The position numbers and the translations under genes were made by a program. Below are positions 1-5,032 of a stretch of 5,286 nt of DNA, piece by piece. The first letter of the stretch is position 1. The number at the start of each line of letters is the position of its first letter. This DNA is from Phascolarctobacterium sp. (GTDB lineage: Bacteria > Bacillota > Negativicutes > Acidaminococcales > Acidaminococcaceae). Location of the stretch: the NCBI GenBank assembly GCA_022718015.1, contig JAIHZV010000103.1:1-5286 (forward strand). Direction: 5' to 3'. Under the pieces are notes generated by a model that was not told the origin of the DNA, made no database searches, and saw only the letters and a list, made by a program, of their open reading frames with translations.

Positions 1-750
1 ATACAGAGTCGTAGCATGAATGCCATTTTGTAAATCATTATAATTGGCTCTAACCAAAGCGTTACGAAAATACCATGAGTTTTTAGCGAAGGCTTCATTT
101 CCTATAGAATACCCTAGTGAGTTTAAATACTTTATAATAAACACAGCAGTAGAACGTGTATTGCCTTCGCAAAATGGATGGATTTGCCATATATCACAAG
201 TAAATTTAGCTATATGCTTTACTATATCCTGCTCACTAAGATTTCTATAAGAAAAATTCTTTTCCGTATTAAAATCATAGTCAAGTGTCATAGGAATACT
301 ATCGTAAGACGCGTAAAAAACACTTTTTCCTCGCAAAACCCATTCGTTTTTACTGATATTATAGGTTCTGATTTCTCCAGCATGAGCAAATAAATCTGCA
401 AAAAGATATCTGTGTATAGAAAGCCAATAAGCAGGTGAAAAAGTAAAGGTTTTTTCTCCCAACAAAGCAGTGATTCGTCCTGCTACAATATCTGCTTCTT
501 TGGTCCCTCTTTCAATAGCTTTTCTATCACCAAGTTCTTCATAATAGCTGTTAATTCTGGCGTTTGCTTCACTAATAGTTATCTTACCTTCAATATTATC
601 TTTAGCTGTCTCTAGCAAATAATCTGAAGTAGAAAGACCATCTACCGCCTGTAAACCTATGGCCGTCTGCCAAGCAACTGTTTTTTCTTCTAAATTTGGT
701 TCACCTAAACGAATATATTCATTTAAGTCTTGATACCATTCTTTCTGCAT
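1..750 (-). CDS. Fic-family protein with fused VbhA-like antitoxin segment (C-terminus beyond window)
   Basis: The first 250 codons of a Fic-domain protein run off the left edge. Fic proteins usually transfer AMP from ATP to a protein hydroxyl. The start at 750 is set by AGAAGGAG at 755-762, at normal spacing. Residues about 27-72 (W27, then LQAVDG at 33-38, EGKIT at 54-58) line up without gaps, from memory, with the VbhA antitoxin, so the inhibitor appears fused to the toxin. Residues 113-133 (LFADLFAHAGEIRTYNISK) form the usual Fic flap region. The active-site motif HPFCEGNTRSTA is at 191-202 (bases 145-180): catalytic H191, E195, N197 and R199 are present, but the usual glycine is T198 and the last arginine is A202. 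The tail ALVRANYNDLQNGIHATT is typical of the family. Relatives run roughly 50-100 residues longer. The gene is visibly more AT-rich than the ribosomal genes, which suggests acquisition. Its target is unknown. Confidence 0.9.
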   Translation of the reverse strand, partial: MQKEWYQDLNEYIRLGEPNLEEKTVAWQTAIGLQAVDGLSTSDYLLETAKDNIEGKITISEANARINSYYEELGDRKAIERGTKEADIVAGRITALLGEKTFTFSPAYWLSIHRYLFADLFAHAGEIRTYNISKNEWVLRGKSVFYASYDSIPMTLDYDFNTEKNFSYRNLSEQDIVKHIAKFTCDIWQIHPFCEGNTRSTAVFIIKYLNSLGYSIGNEAFAKNSWYFRNALVRANYNDLQNGIHATTLY

Positions 751-793
751 ATTACACTCCTTCTAAAACCTCAGGAACAAGTCTAGGTAAAAA

Positions 794-820
794 GATTATC
801 GTAAGCGTAAAAACGTAATC
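794..820 (-). repeat. Three CGTAA repeats inside a GATTA/TAATC inverted repeat in the fic leader
   Basis: CGTAA occurs on the plus strand at 800-804, 806-810 and 814-818. The outer pentamers GATTA (794-798) and TAATC (816-820) are inverted. The element lies about 30-60 bases downstream of the predicted fic transcription start, where a repressor site or leader structure could act. Short AT-rich repeats can arise by chance, so a regulatory role is only a guess. Confidence 0.25.
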
Positions 821-858
821 ACTGTTGTATTTTAAACGCTGTCATGTCTTATAATAAT

Positions 859-888
859 ATTATACAGCACTACTTTCCACTTCGTCAA
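859..888 (-). promoter_or_regulatory. Sigma-70 promoter of the fic gene
   Basis: On the minus strand, TTGACG (883-888) and a perfect TATAAT (859-864) are separated by 18 bases. The predicted start of transcription is near 852, giving a leader of about 100 bases before the ATG at 750. The -35 box sits at the end of the T-tract of the upstream terminator, so termination of one unit and initiation of the next share bases. Confidence 0.8.
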
Positions 889-937
889 AAAAAGCCTACG
901 GCCTTACTTTCTCCATAAAAAGTAAAGCCATAGGCTT
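885..937 (-). terminator. Intrinsic terminator after the PstS-like gene
   Basis: Arms at 919-937 and 892-910 pair over 19 bases with an 8-base loop. In minus-strand RNA the only irregularities are two G-U pairs, and the stem is followed by seven U residues. It begins about 24 bases after the stop codon at 961. Read on the plus strand the same arms have two C-A mismatches but are followed by AATTTTTT, so weak bidirectional activity is possible. Its T-tract overlaps the -35 box of the fic promoter. Confidence 0.9.
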
Positions 938-960
938 AATTTTTTACTCTCTTCTCGTCC

Positions 961-1422
961 TCAGTTCAGGCTTTTCCACTCGTTGCAGGTTTCATACAAC
1001 GCCTTAATCTGCTTCGTAGAAAGATTATTGATAGGATTCTGTTTATTGACAATGAGCACAATAGCGTCACGCGCAAAGACCTTCGAGGTCAGCAGCTCCT
1101 TCTCATAGCTCTTCAATTCGCGAGAGGAAATAGCAAAGTCGCACTCGCGGCGGATCGCCGAGGTAAGGCCGCTGGAGGAGTCCGTAACCACCACTGACAC
1201 CTGCGCACGCGGATTCTGCTGCATATACTCCTGCGCCAGCTCCTTAGTCGAAAGCATCGTATCGAACTCTGCGCGTGTGCCAGAGCACTCCTCACGCGCT
1301 ATCGCCACCACCTTGCCCAGCGTGCTCAAATCGGGGAGCTTGGTCCCTTCCGTACCGCAGGCGGTTAAAAGCAGCGTACAGGCCGTCAAAAGCAGGCAAA
1401 TGCGTACTAGATAATTCTTCAT
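961..1422 (-). CDS. Short PstS-like substrate-binding lipoprotein, internally deleted or minimal
   Basis: This encodes 153 residues when started at the ATG at 1422. That start gives a lipoprotein signal: K2 and R7, a hydrophobic core, and lipobox LTAC ending at C22 followed by GTEG. The longer reading from 1494 would begin inside a terminator hairpin. Residues 37-54 (KVVAIAREECSGTR and following) resemble the phosphate-loop segment SREEGSGTRGAF of PstS proteins, with Cys in place of the first Gly. Residues 58-153 resemble the first lobe of PstS (DSSSGLTSAI, ISSRELK, VNKQNPINNLSTKQIKALY, EWKSLN). In ordinary PstS the SGTR segment follows the EWKSL segment, so the order here is permuted. Permuted Clostridia proteins that I recall have well over 100 residues between these parts; here they are joined at about residue 57. 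No Shine-Dalgarno or clear promoter is visible. It may be a decayed gene. Confidence 0.65.
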   Translation of the reverse strand: MKNYLVRICLLLTACTLLLTACGTEGTKLPDLSTLGKVVAIAREECSGTRAEFDTMLSTKELAQEYMQQNPRAQVSVVVTDSSSGLTSAIRRECDFAISSRELKSYEKELLTSKVFARDAIVLIVNKQNPINNLSTKQIKALYETCNEWKSLN

Positions 1423-1466
1423 CTGTAAAATTGTATAAATTCTGCGTAAACTGTGCGGAAGAAATG

Positions 1467-1501
1467 CAAAAACTCCCGACACACCTAAGTGCATCGGGAG
1501 T
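1467..1501 (-). terminator. Intrinsic terminator after rplL
   Basis: In minus-strand RNA, arms 1489-1501 and 1472-1484 form a 13-base-pair stem containing two adjacent wobble pairs, closed by a UUAG tetraloop and followed by a run of U. It lies about 50 bases after the rplL stop and should end most transcripts of the ribosomal operon before the PstS-like gene. The T-tract is short, so some read-through into that gene is possible. Confidence 0.88.
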
Positions 1502-1553
1502 CAGGATTACAGACGAATCAACAATCTATTGTGCTACTAGCGTAGCAGCGAGA

Positions 1554-1925
1554 TTATTTAACTTCTACAGTTGCGCCAGCAGCTTCCAGTTTCTCTTTCA
1601 GAGCGTCAGCGTCAGCTTTGGAGATTTTTTCTTTAACTGCTTTCGGAGCGCCGTCAACCAGCTCTTTAGCTTCTTTCAGGCCCAGGCCAGTAGCTTCGCG
1701 AACAGCTTTGATTACGCCGATTTTGGAAGCGCCAGCGGAAGCCAGGATTACGTCGAATTCAGTTTTTTCAGCTGCAGCAGCTTCGCCGCCAGCAGCCGGA
1801 GCAGCAGCAACAGCTACCGGAGCAGCTGCGGATACGCCAAATTTTTCTTCCAGAGCTTTAACCAGTTCGGACAGCTCGAGTACGGTCATGGATTCAATAG
1901 CTTCGATGATTTGATCTTTATTCAT
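1554..1925 (-). CDS. rplL: 50S ribosomal protein L7/L12
   Basis: L7/L12 forms the mobile stalk of the large subunit and recruits the translational GTPases EF-Tu, EF-G, IF2 and RF3. The 123 residues match the family length. Residues 1-31 are the dimerisation domain that docks on L10. Residues 32-53 are an Ala/Pro/Gly-rich hinge (SAAAPVAVAAAPAAGGEAA). Residues 55-123 are the globular factor-binding domain, with the conserved KIGVIKAVREATGLGLKEAK at 68-87. A strong GGAGGT at 1933-1938 sits 7 bases before the ATG, which suits a protein made in several copies per ribosome. It follows rplJ after 65 bases that hold a small GCTGC/GCAGC hairpin (1966-1980) and A-rich sequence, and it is the last gene before the terminator at 1467-1501. 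Confidence 0.98.
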   Translation of the reverse strand: MNKDQIIEAIESMTVLELSELVKALEEKFGVSAAAPVAVAAAPAAGGEAAAAEKTEFDVILASAGASKIGVIKAVREATGLGLKEAKELVDGAPKAVKEKISKADADALKEKLEAAGATVEVK

Positions 1926-1990
1926 TATAGTTACCTCCAGTAATAAGTAAGTTTTTATTTTTTAAGCTGCCTTATGCAGCGTGCCGCAGA

Positions 1991-2518
1991 TTAAGCGGAC
2001 TCTTTTTGTTTGCGTACTGCTTCCAGAGCATATACGACATTGCGGATAGTACCTTGAAGTACATTGACAAAACCGCTGATAGGAGCATTCATGCTGCCCA
2101 GCATCTTGGCAATAAGAACTTCTTTCGGCGGCAGAGAAGCCAGTGCTTTGATTTCTTCAGCACCGATAACTTTGCCATCAAGAACGCCAACTTTAACTTT
2201 CAGTTCTTTGTTTTCTTTTGCGAATTCGCAAACGATTTTTGCAACTGCAACAGGATCTTCCGGGGAAACAGCGATAGCGGTGTTTTTCTCCAGAGAAGGC
2301 TCCAGACCTTCAATACCAGCTTGTTCAGCAGCGATACGCAGCAGGGTGTTCTTTACTACATTGTAGTGAACGCCAGCTTCACGCATTTTGCGACGCAGCT
2401 CGGTATCCTGAGCAACAGTTAAACCGCAGAAGTCAACTAAAATAGTGCATTTGGAGTTAGAAAGCAACTCTTGAATTTCAGCAACTTTAGCTACTTTTTC
2501 AGGTCTAATAACTGCCAT
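1991..2518 (-). CDS. rplJ: 50S ribosomal protein L10
   Basis: L10 anchors the L7/L12 dimers to the ribosome at the L11-rRNA region, and in its complex with L7/L12 it also represses its own operon. The 175 residues are the usual length. The N-terminal RNA-binding domain (about 1-100) shows the conserved segments FCGLTVAQDTELRRKMREAG at 30-49 and VVKNTLLRIA at 54-63. The C-terminal region from about 130 (PPKEVLIAKMLGSMNAPISG, then an amphipathic helix to 170) is the L7/L12-docking helix. The start is fixed by AAAGGAGGT at 2528-2536, 9 bases from the ATG. The gene is preceded by the L10 leader and attenuator (2564-2670), so expression is expected to fall when free L10-L7/L12 complex accumulates. 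Confidence 0.98.
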   Translation of the reverse strand: MAVIRPEKVAKVAEIQELLSNSKCTILVDFCGLTVAQDTELRRKMREAGVHYNVVKNTLLRIAAEQAGIEGLEPSLEKNTAIAVSPEDPVAVAKIVCEFAKENKELKVKVGVLDGKVIGAEEIKALASLPPKEVLIAKMLGSMNAPISGFVNVLQGTIRNVVYALEAVRKQKESA

Positions 2519-2558
2519 TTAGATTGCACCTCCTTTTTTTGATATTATTTATTAAATC

Positions 2559-2588
2559 AAAAAGACCTCTCGGCCGTAGCCGGAGGTC
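2559..2588 (-). terminator. Attenuator terminator of the L10 leader
   Basis: In minus-strand RNA, GACCUC and GAGGUC pair around a CGGC/GCCG inner stem with one bulged A and a UACG loop closed by C-G, which is a UNCG-type stable tetraloop. Five U residues follow. It lies about 40 bases before the rplJ ATG and after the L10-binding fold, as expected for an attenuator. Its left arm (CCUCCGGC, 2579-2586) can pair instead with GCCGAGG of the L10-binding region (2619-2625), which would prevent termination. Confidence 0.85.
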
Positions 2589-2670
2589 GAAGGTTTAAAA
2601 TATATCTTCACGCTCCAGCCTCGGCAGGCGTAGTTAAAACTTACGCGCTAGGCACCTGCTGTCTATGGCC
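2589..2670 (-). promoter_or_regulatory. L10 leader (autoregulatory mRNA element)
   Basis: In minus-strand RNA the segment reads GGCCAUAGACAGCAGGUGCC, a central loop, then GCCUGCCGAGGCUGG. GCAGG pairs with CCUGC, and CCA pairs with UGG outside an internal loop (UAGACA against CGAGGC). This is the L10-binding fold conserved before rplJ in many bacteria, including the AGACAGCAGG and CCUGCCGAGG signatures. Binding of the L10-L7/L12 complex is known in Bacillus to favour the downstream terminator. The location directly before rplJL and the adjoining terminator support the same mechanism here. Confidence 0.9.
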
Positions 2671-2672
2671 CG

Positions 2673-2702
2673 ATTATCTTCTGATTTAGTAAAATAAGTA
2701 AA
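2673..2702 (-). promoter_or_regulatory. Possible internal promoter for rplJL
   Basis: The -10 GATAAT (2673-2678) is one base from consensus, and a weak -35 TTTACT (2697-2702) lies 18 bases upstream. Transcription would begin near 2666, exactly at the left border of the L10-binding fold, and the element falls in the gap right after rplA. The -35 is poor, so this is tentative; read-through from rplKA certainly also feeds rplJL. Confidence 0.4.
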
Positions 2703-2709
2703 ACTACAA

Positions 2710-3402
2710 TTATTTGTCGCTGTTAGCTTTCAGGACGTCAATTTTAACGCCAGGGCCCATGGTGCAGGACAGAGTAACAGTTTTCATGTATTGACCTTTA
2801 GCGCCAGCCGGTTTAACTTTAACCAGGGTGTCAGCCAGGGTCATGTAGTTTTGTAAAAGTTGCTCTTCGGTAAAGGATGCTTTACCAATCGGAGCTTGTA
2901 CGTTGCCGGCTTTATCGGTACGATACTCGATTTTACCAGCTTTGGATTCCTTAACGGCACGGGTTACATCCATGGTAACGGTACCAACCTTCGGGTTAGG
3001 CATTAAACCACGAGGGCCAAGGATTTTACCAAGACGACCAACAAGACCCATCATATCAGGGGTTGCGATGCAGACATCAAAGTCCATCCAGCCGTTCTTG
3101 ATTTTATCAACATATTCTTCACCGCCAACGAAATCAGCGCCAGCAGCTTCTGCTTCTGCAATTTTAGGACCTTTTGCAAAGACCATAACGGTTTTGGATT
3201 TACCAGTGCCGTTCGGCAGAACCAGTGCACCACGAACTTGCTGATCCGGATATTTCGGGTTTACGCCTAGGCGGAAAGCAACTTCAACAGTGCTGTCGAA
3301 TTTAGTAGTAGCGGTTTTCTTAACCAGTGCTACAGCTTCTTTCGGAGAGTAGAATTTGTCAGCTTCGATTAATTTCAAAGCGTCAGCATACTTTTTACCC
3401 AT
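2710..3402 (-). CDS. rplA: 50S ribosomal protein L1
   Basis: L1 binds 23S rRNA helices 76-78 to form the L1 stalk, which guides deacylated tRNA out of the E site. It can also bind a look-alike in its own mRNA. The 230 residues match the family. Domain I halves lie at about 1-65 and 160-230, with the inserted domain II between. The L1 signature region is at 123-139, including KILGPRGLMPNPKVGTVT (126-143). The C-terminal TLSCTMGPGVKID (210-222) is also typical. The start is set by AGGAGG at 3414-3419, 11 bases upstream, slightly long. The 67-base gap to rplK contains an apparent L1-binding hairpin (3422-3448) ending 3 bases before this ribosome binding site. Confidence 0.98.
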   Translation of the reverse strand: MGKKYADALKLIEADKFYSPKEAVALVKKTATTKFDSTVEVAFRLGVNPKYPDQQVRGALVLPNGTGKSKTVMVFAKGPKIAEAEAAGADFVGGEEYVDKIKNGWMDFDVCIATPDMMGLVGRLGKILGPRGLMPNPKVGTVTMDVTRAVKESKAGKIEYRTDKAGNVQAPIGKASFTEEQLLQNYMTLADTLVKVKPAGAKGQYMKTVTLSCTMGPGVKIDVLKANSDK

Positions 3403-3421
3403 TGTTATAAATTCCTCCTAT

Positions 3422-3448
3422 GTGGTACAAGCGGCTTGTGCCTCCCAC
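3422..3448 (-). promoter_or_regulatory. Putative L1-binding mRNA site before rplA
   Basis: In minus-strand RNA, GUGG pairs with CCAC. Inside lies an asymmetric loop (GA on one side, GCUUGUA on the other) and then GGC-ACAA-GCC. The 23S rRNA L1 site has the same plan: GUGGGAG opposite an A-rich strand ending in ACCAC. The element abuts the rplA ribosome binding site, so bound L1 could block initiation on its own message. Resemblance to the rRNA site is from memory of its sequence. Confidence 0.7.
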
Positions 3449-3469
3449 TAAATGAGAAGACTATTAAGA

Positions 3470-3895
3470 TTAGTCTTCGATTACAATACCCATGCTACGT
3501 GCAGTACCTTCTACCATTCTCATAGCAGCTTCTACGTTTGCAGCGTTGAGGTCTTGCATTTTGCTTTCTGCGATTTCGCGAACTTTGTCACGACCCAGTT
3601 TAGCAACTTTCTTTTTGTTAGGTTCACCAGAAGCCTTTTCCAGACCAGCAGCTTTTTTCAGCAGAACTGCAGCCGGAGGGGTTTTGGTTACGAAAGTAAA
3701 GGAACGATCCTCGAATACAGTGATCTCAACAGGGATGATGAGGCCAACTTGTTTTTCGGTACGTGCGTTAAATTCTTTAACGAAGGCCATGATGTTAACA
3801 CCAGCCTGGCCAAGTGCAGGACCTACCGGAGGAGCCGGAGTAGCTTTAGCAGCCGGAACCTGTAATTTTACCATTTTAACGACTTTTTTCGGCAT
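3470..3895 (-). CDS. rplK: 50S ribosomal protein L11
   Basis: L11 forms the GTPase-associated centre with 23S rRNA helices 43-44, where EF-G and EF-Tu are stimulated and where thiostrepton binds. The 141 residues are the family length. The N-terminal domain has the proline-rich drug and factor contact segment KATPAPPVGPALGQAG at 17-32, then VNIMAFVKEFNART. The C-terminal rRNA-binding domain from about 72 includes PPAAVLLKKAAG at 73-84 and the final AARSMGI-like TARSMGIVIED. AGGAGGT at 3904-3910 sits 8 bases before the ATG. Only 18 bases separate it from the nusG stop, so translation is probably coupled and there is no room for an E. coli-type L1 site in front of rplK. Confidence 0.98.
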   Translation of the reverse strand: MPKKVVKMVKLQVPAAKATPAPPVGPALGQAGVNIMAFVKEFNARTEKQVGLIIPVEITVFEDRSFTFVTKTPPAAVLLKKAAGLEKASGEPNKKKVAKLGRDKVREIAESKMQDLNAANVEAAMRMVEGTARSMGIVIED

Positions 3896-3913
3896 TTAAG
3901 TACACCTCCTTAC

Positions 3914-4462
3914 TTATTCAACTTCTTCAACTTGTGTAAAATCAACTTCAACAGGGGTTTCACGACCGAACATCTCAACAAGAACCTTTAACTTGCCCTT
4001 GTCAGCGTTAATCTCGGCAATGGTACCAATCTGCTCAGCAAACTGGCCGCTTTTGAAGCGTACCTTCTGTTGTAATTGAAAATCAATGTTAGTCCGAGCT
4101 TCCTCTTCGCCCATAGAGCGCATAATCTGCTTAACCTCTTCTTCAGCTAAGGGAGTCGGTTTGGTTGCATCGGAACCGACGAAGCCGGTTACGCCTGCAG
4201 TGTTGCGGATAGCATACCAGTTAGATTCATTGAGAATCATCTCAATCATAACATAGCCAGGGAATACTTTGTGTTCAACAACACGTTTCTTACCCTCCGC
4301 ATTAACTTCAACCTCTTTTTCCATAGGTATAACAATACGGAAAATTTCATTTTCCATACCCAAGGAATGAACTTTACGTTCCAGGTTTGCGCGCACTTTA
4401 TTCTCATATCCAGAATAAGTATGGATTACATACCAATGTCTTTCTTGCTTTTCTTCTTCCAT
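3914..4462 (-). CDS. nusG: Transcription elongation/termination factor NusG
   Basis: NusG binds the RNA polymerase clamp, keeps it closed during elongation, and through its KOW domain contacts Rho or ribosomal protein S10. From the ATG at 4462 it has 182 residues, the usual size. The NGN domain covers about 8-115, with WYVIHTYSGYENKV at 10-23, VFPGYVMIEM at 66-75 and NTAGVTGFVG at 87-96. The KOW domain covers about 130-182, with GKLKVLVEMFGRETPVEV at 156-173. A TTG codon directly before the ATG is an alternative start. Neither start has a nearby Shine-Dalgarno; the purine-rich AAGGAGG is 29 bases upstream behind a small hairpin (4471-4486). The gene follows secE by 57 bases and leads into rplK. 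Confidence 0.97.
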   Translation of the reverse strand: MEEEKQERHWYVIHTYSGYENKVRANLERKVHSLGMENEIFRIVIPMEKEVEVNAEGKKRVVEHKVFPGYVMIEMILNESNWYAIRNTAGVTGFVGSDATKPTPLAEEEVKQIMRSMGEEEARTNIDFQLQQKVRFKSGQFAEQIGTIAEINADKGKLKVLVEMFGRETPVEVDFTQVEEVE

Positions 4463-4470
4463 CAATAAGC

Positions 4471-4498
4471 GGAAAGCAACGCTTCCCCTTCCCTCCTT
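4471..4498 (-). promoter_or_regulatory. Distant Shine-Dalgarno with hairpin before nusG
   Basis: AAGGAGG (4492-4498) is separated from the nusG ATG by 29 bases. Between them GGAAGC (4481-4486) pairs with GCTTTCC (4471-4477) around a 3-base loop with one bulged U. Removing the hairpin shortens the effective distance to about 13 bases. A structure-assisted ribosome binding site is plausible but not proven. Confidence 0.4.
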
Positions 4499-4519
4499 AC
4501 ATTAAGTCTTATCACTCGA

Positions 4520-4738
4520 TTATTGCAAAAGCATACGGAACAATACACTAAAAAAGGAATCAATGATCCAGATTAGGGCCGCACACAAAACAACCGCAAT
4601 AATTACCACAATGGTGTTAGCAATAAGCTCTTGTTTGGTAGGCCAGGTCACCTTTTTTAGCTCTACTTTTGTTTCACTAAGAAAGGTTGCAATACTTGTT
4701 CCCTTTTCTTCAGTGTCTGTAGTCTCTGGAACGGCCAT
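4520..4738 (-). CDS. secE: Preprotein translocase subunit SecE
   Basis: SecE is the essential clamp of the SecYEG channel in the inner membrane; it embraces SecY and stabilises it. At 72 residues this is the short, single-span form found in most Bacillota, unlike the three-span E. coli protein. Residues 1-18 are an acidic cytosolic start. Residues 20-38 carry the conserved amphipathic helix and hinge (ETKVELKKVTWPTKQEL at 22-38). Residues about 39-62 (LIANTIVVIIAVVLCAALIW) form the membrane segment, followed by a short tail. AAGGA at 4748-4752 lies 9 bases before the ATG. It is sandwiched between rpmG (46 bases upstream) and nusG, the standard position in bacteria. Confidence 0.97.
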   Translation of the reverse strand: MAVPETTDTEEKGTSIATFLSETKVELKKVTWPTKQELIANTIVVIIAVVLCAALIWIIDSFFSVLFRMLLQ

Positions 4739-4784
4739 TTCGTCACATCCTTGCTATTACTACCCAATCACACATAAGGCCAAA

Positions 4785-4934
4785 TTATTTGGTTTCTTTG
4801 TGCAGAGTGTGTTTTTTGCAGAACTTGCAATATTTATTGAGTTCGATACGATCAGGATCGTTCTTTTTGTTTTTGTTGGTTTGGTAGTTTCTTTGTTTGC
4901 ATTCAGTGCAAGCCAAAGTAATCAGGTTACGCAT
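4785..4934 (-). CDS. rpmG: 50S ribosomal protein L33, zinc-binding type
   Basis: L33 is a small E-site protein of the large subunit. The 49-residue product begins MRNLITLACTECKQRNYQT and ends KYCKFCKKHTLHKETK. Two CxxC pairs (C9/C12 and C36/C39) make this the zinc-coordinating form; many Bacillota also keep a second zinc-free paralogue used under zinc limitation, which cannot be judged here. Length and the NDPDRIEL segment (25-32) are typical. GAGGTG at 4942-4947 sits 7 bases before the ATG. It is the first gene after the promoter at 4994-5022 and lies 46 bases before secE. Confidence 0.97.
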   Translation of the reverse strand: MRNLITLACTECKQRNYQTNKNKKNDPDRIELNKYCKFCKKHTLHKETK

Positions 4935-4993
4935 TCAGTTACACCTCGCTTACGTTCATAATAATAAAACCAATCACAAATTGTCGCTAATAT

Positions 4994-5022
4994 AGAGTAA
5001 CACATGTAACACTTTATGTCAA
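4994..5022 (-). promoter_or_regulatory. Sigma-70 promoter for rpmG-secE-nusG-rplKAJL
   Basis: On the minus strand a perfect TTGACA (5017-5022) is 17 bases from TACTCT (4994-4999). Transcription should begin near 4987, about 53 bases before the rpmG ATG. The spacer holds the heptamer GTGTTAC twice, 9 bases apart (5006-5012 and 4997-5003), the second running into the -10. It lies downstream of the tuf terminator, so the operon has its own start. Confidence 0.8.
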
Positions 5023-5032
5023 CTATAAATAT

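Noticed and set aside
44..393. Two plus-strand open frames of about 70 codons at 44-250 and 178-393
   Set aside because: They lie antisense to the fic gene, have no ribosome binding site or recognisable product, and the minus-strand Fic motif explains the sequence.
1423..1494. Upstream ATG at 1494 as the start of the PstS-like protein
   Set aside because: It would place the start inside the rplL terminator hairpin and bury the lipoprotein signal behind 24 unrelated residues.
1275..1943. A 222-codon plus-strand open frame opposite rplL
   Set aside because: It is the complement of rplL and its flanks; the Ser/Phe-rich product is the mirror of an Ala/Lys-rich gene and no family is recognisable.
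1966..1980. GCTGC/GCAGC hairpin between rplJ and rplL as a terminator
   Set aside because: The stem is only 5 base pairs and is followed by A-rich, not T-rich, sequence on the transcribed strand.
3896..3913. E. coli-style L1 target ahead of rplK
   Set aside because: Only 18 bases separate nusG from rplK, almost all of them the ribosome binding site.
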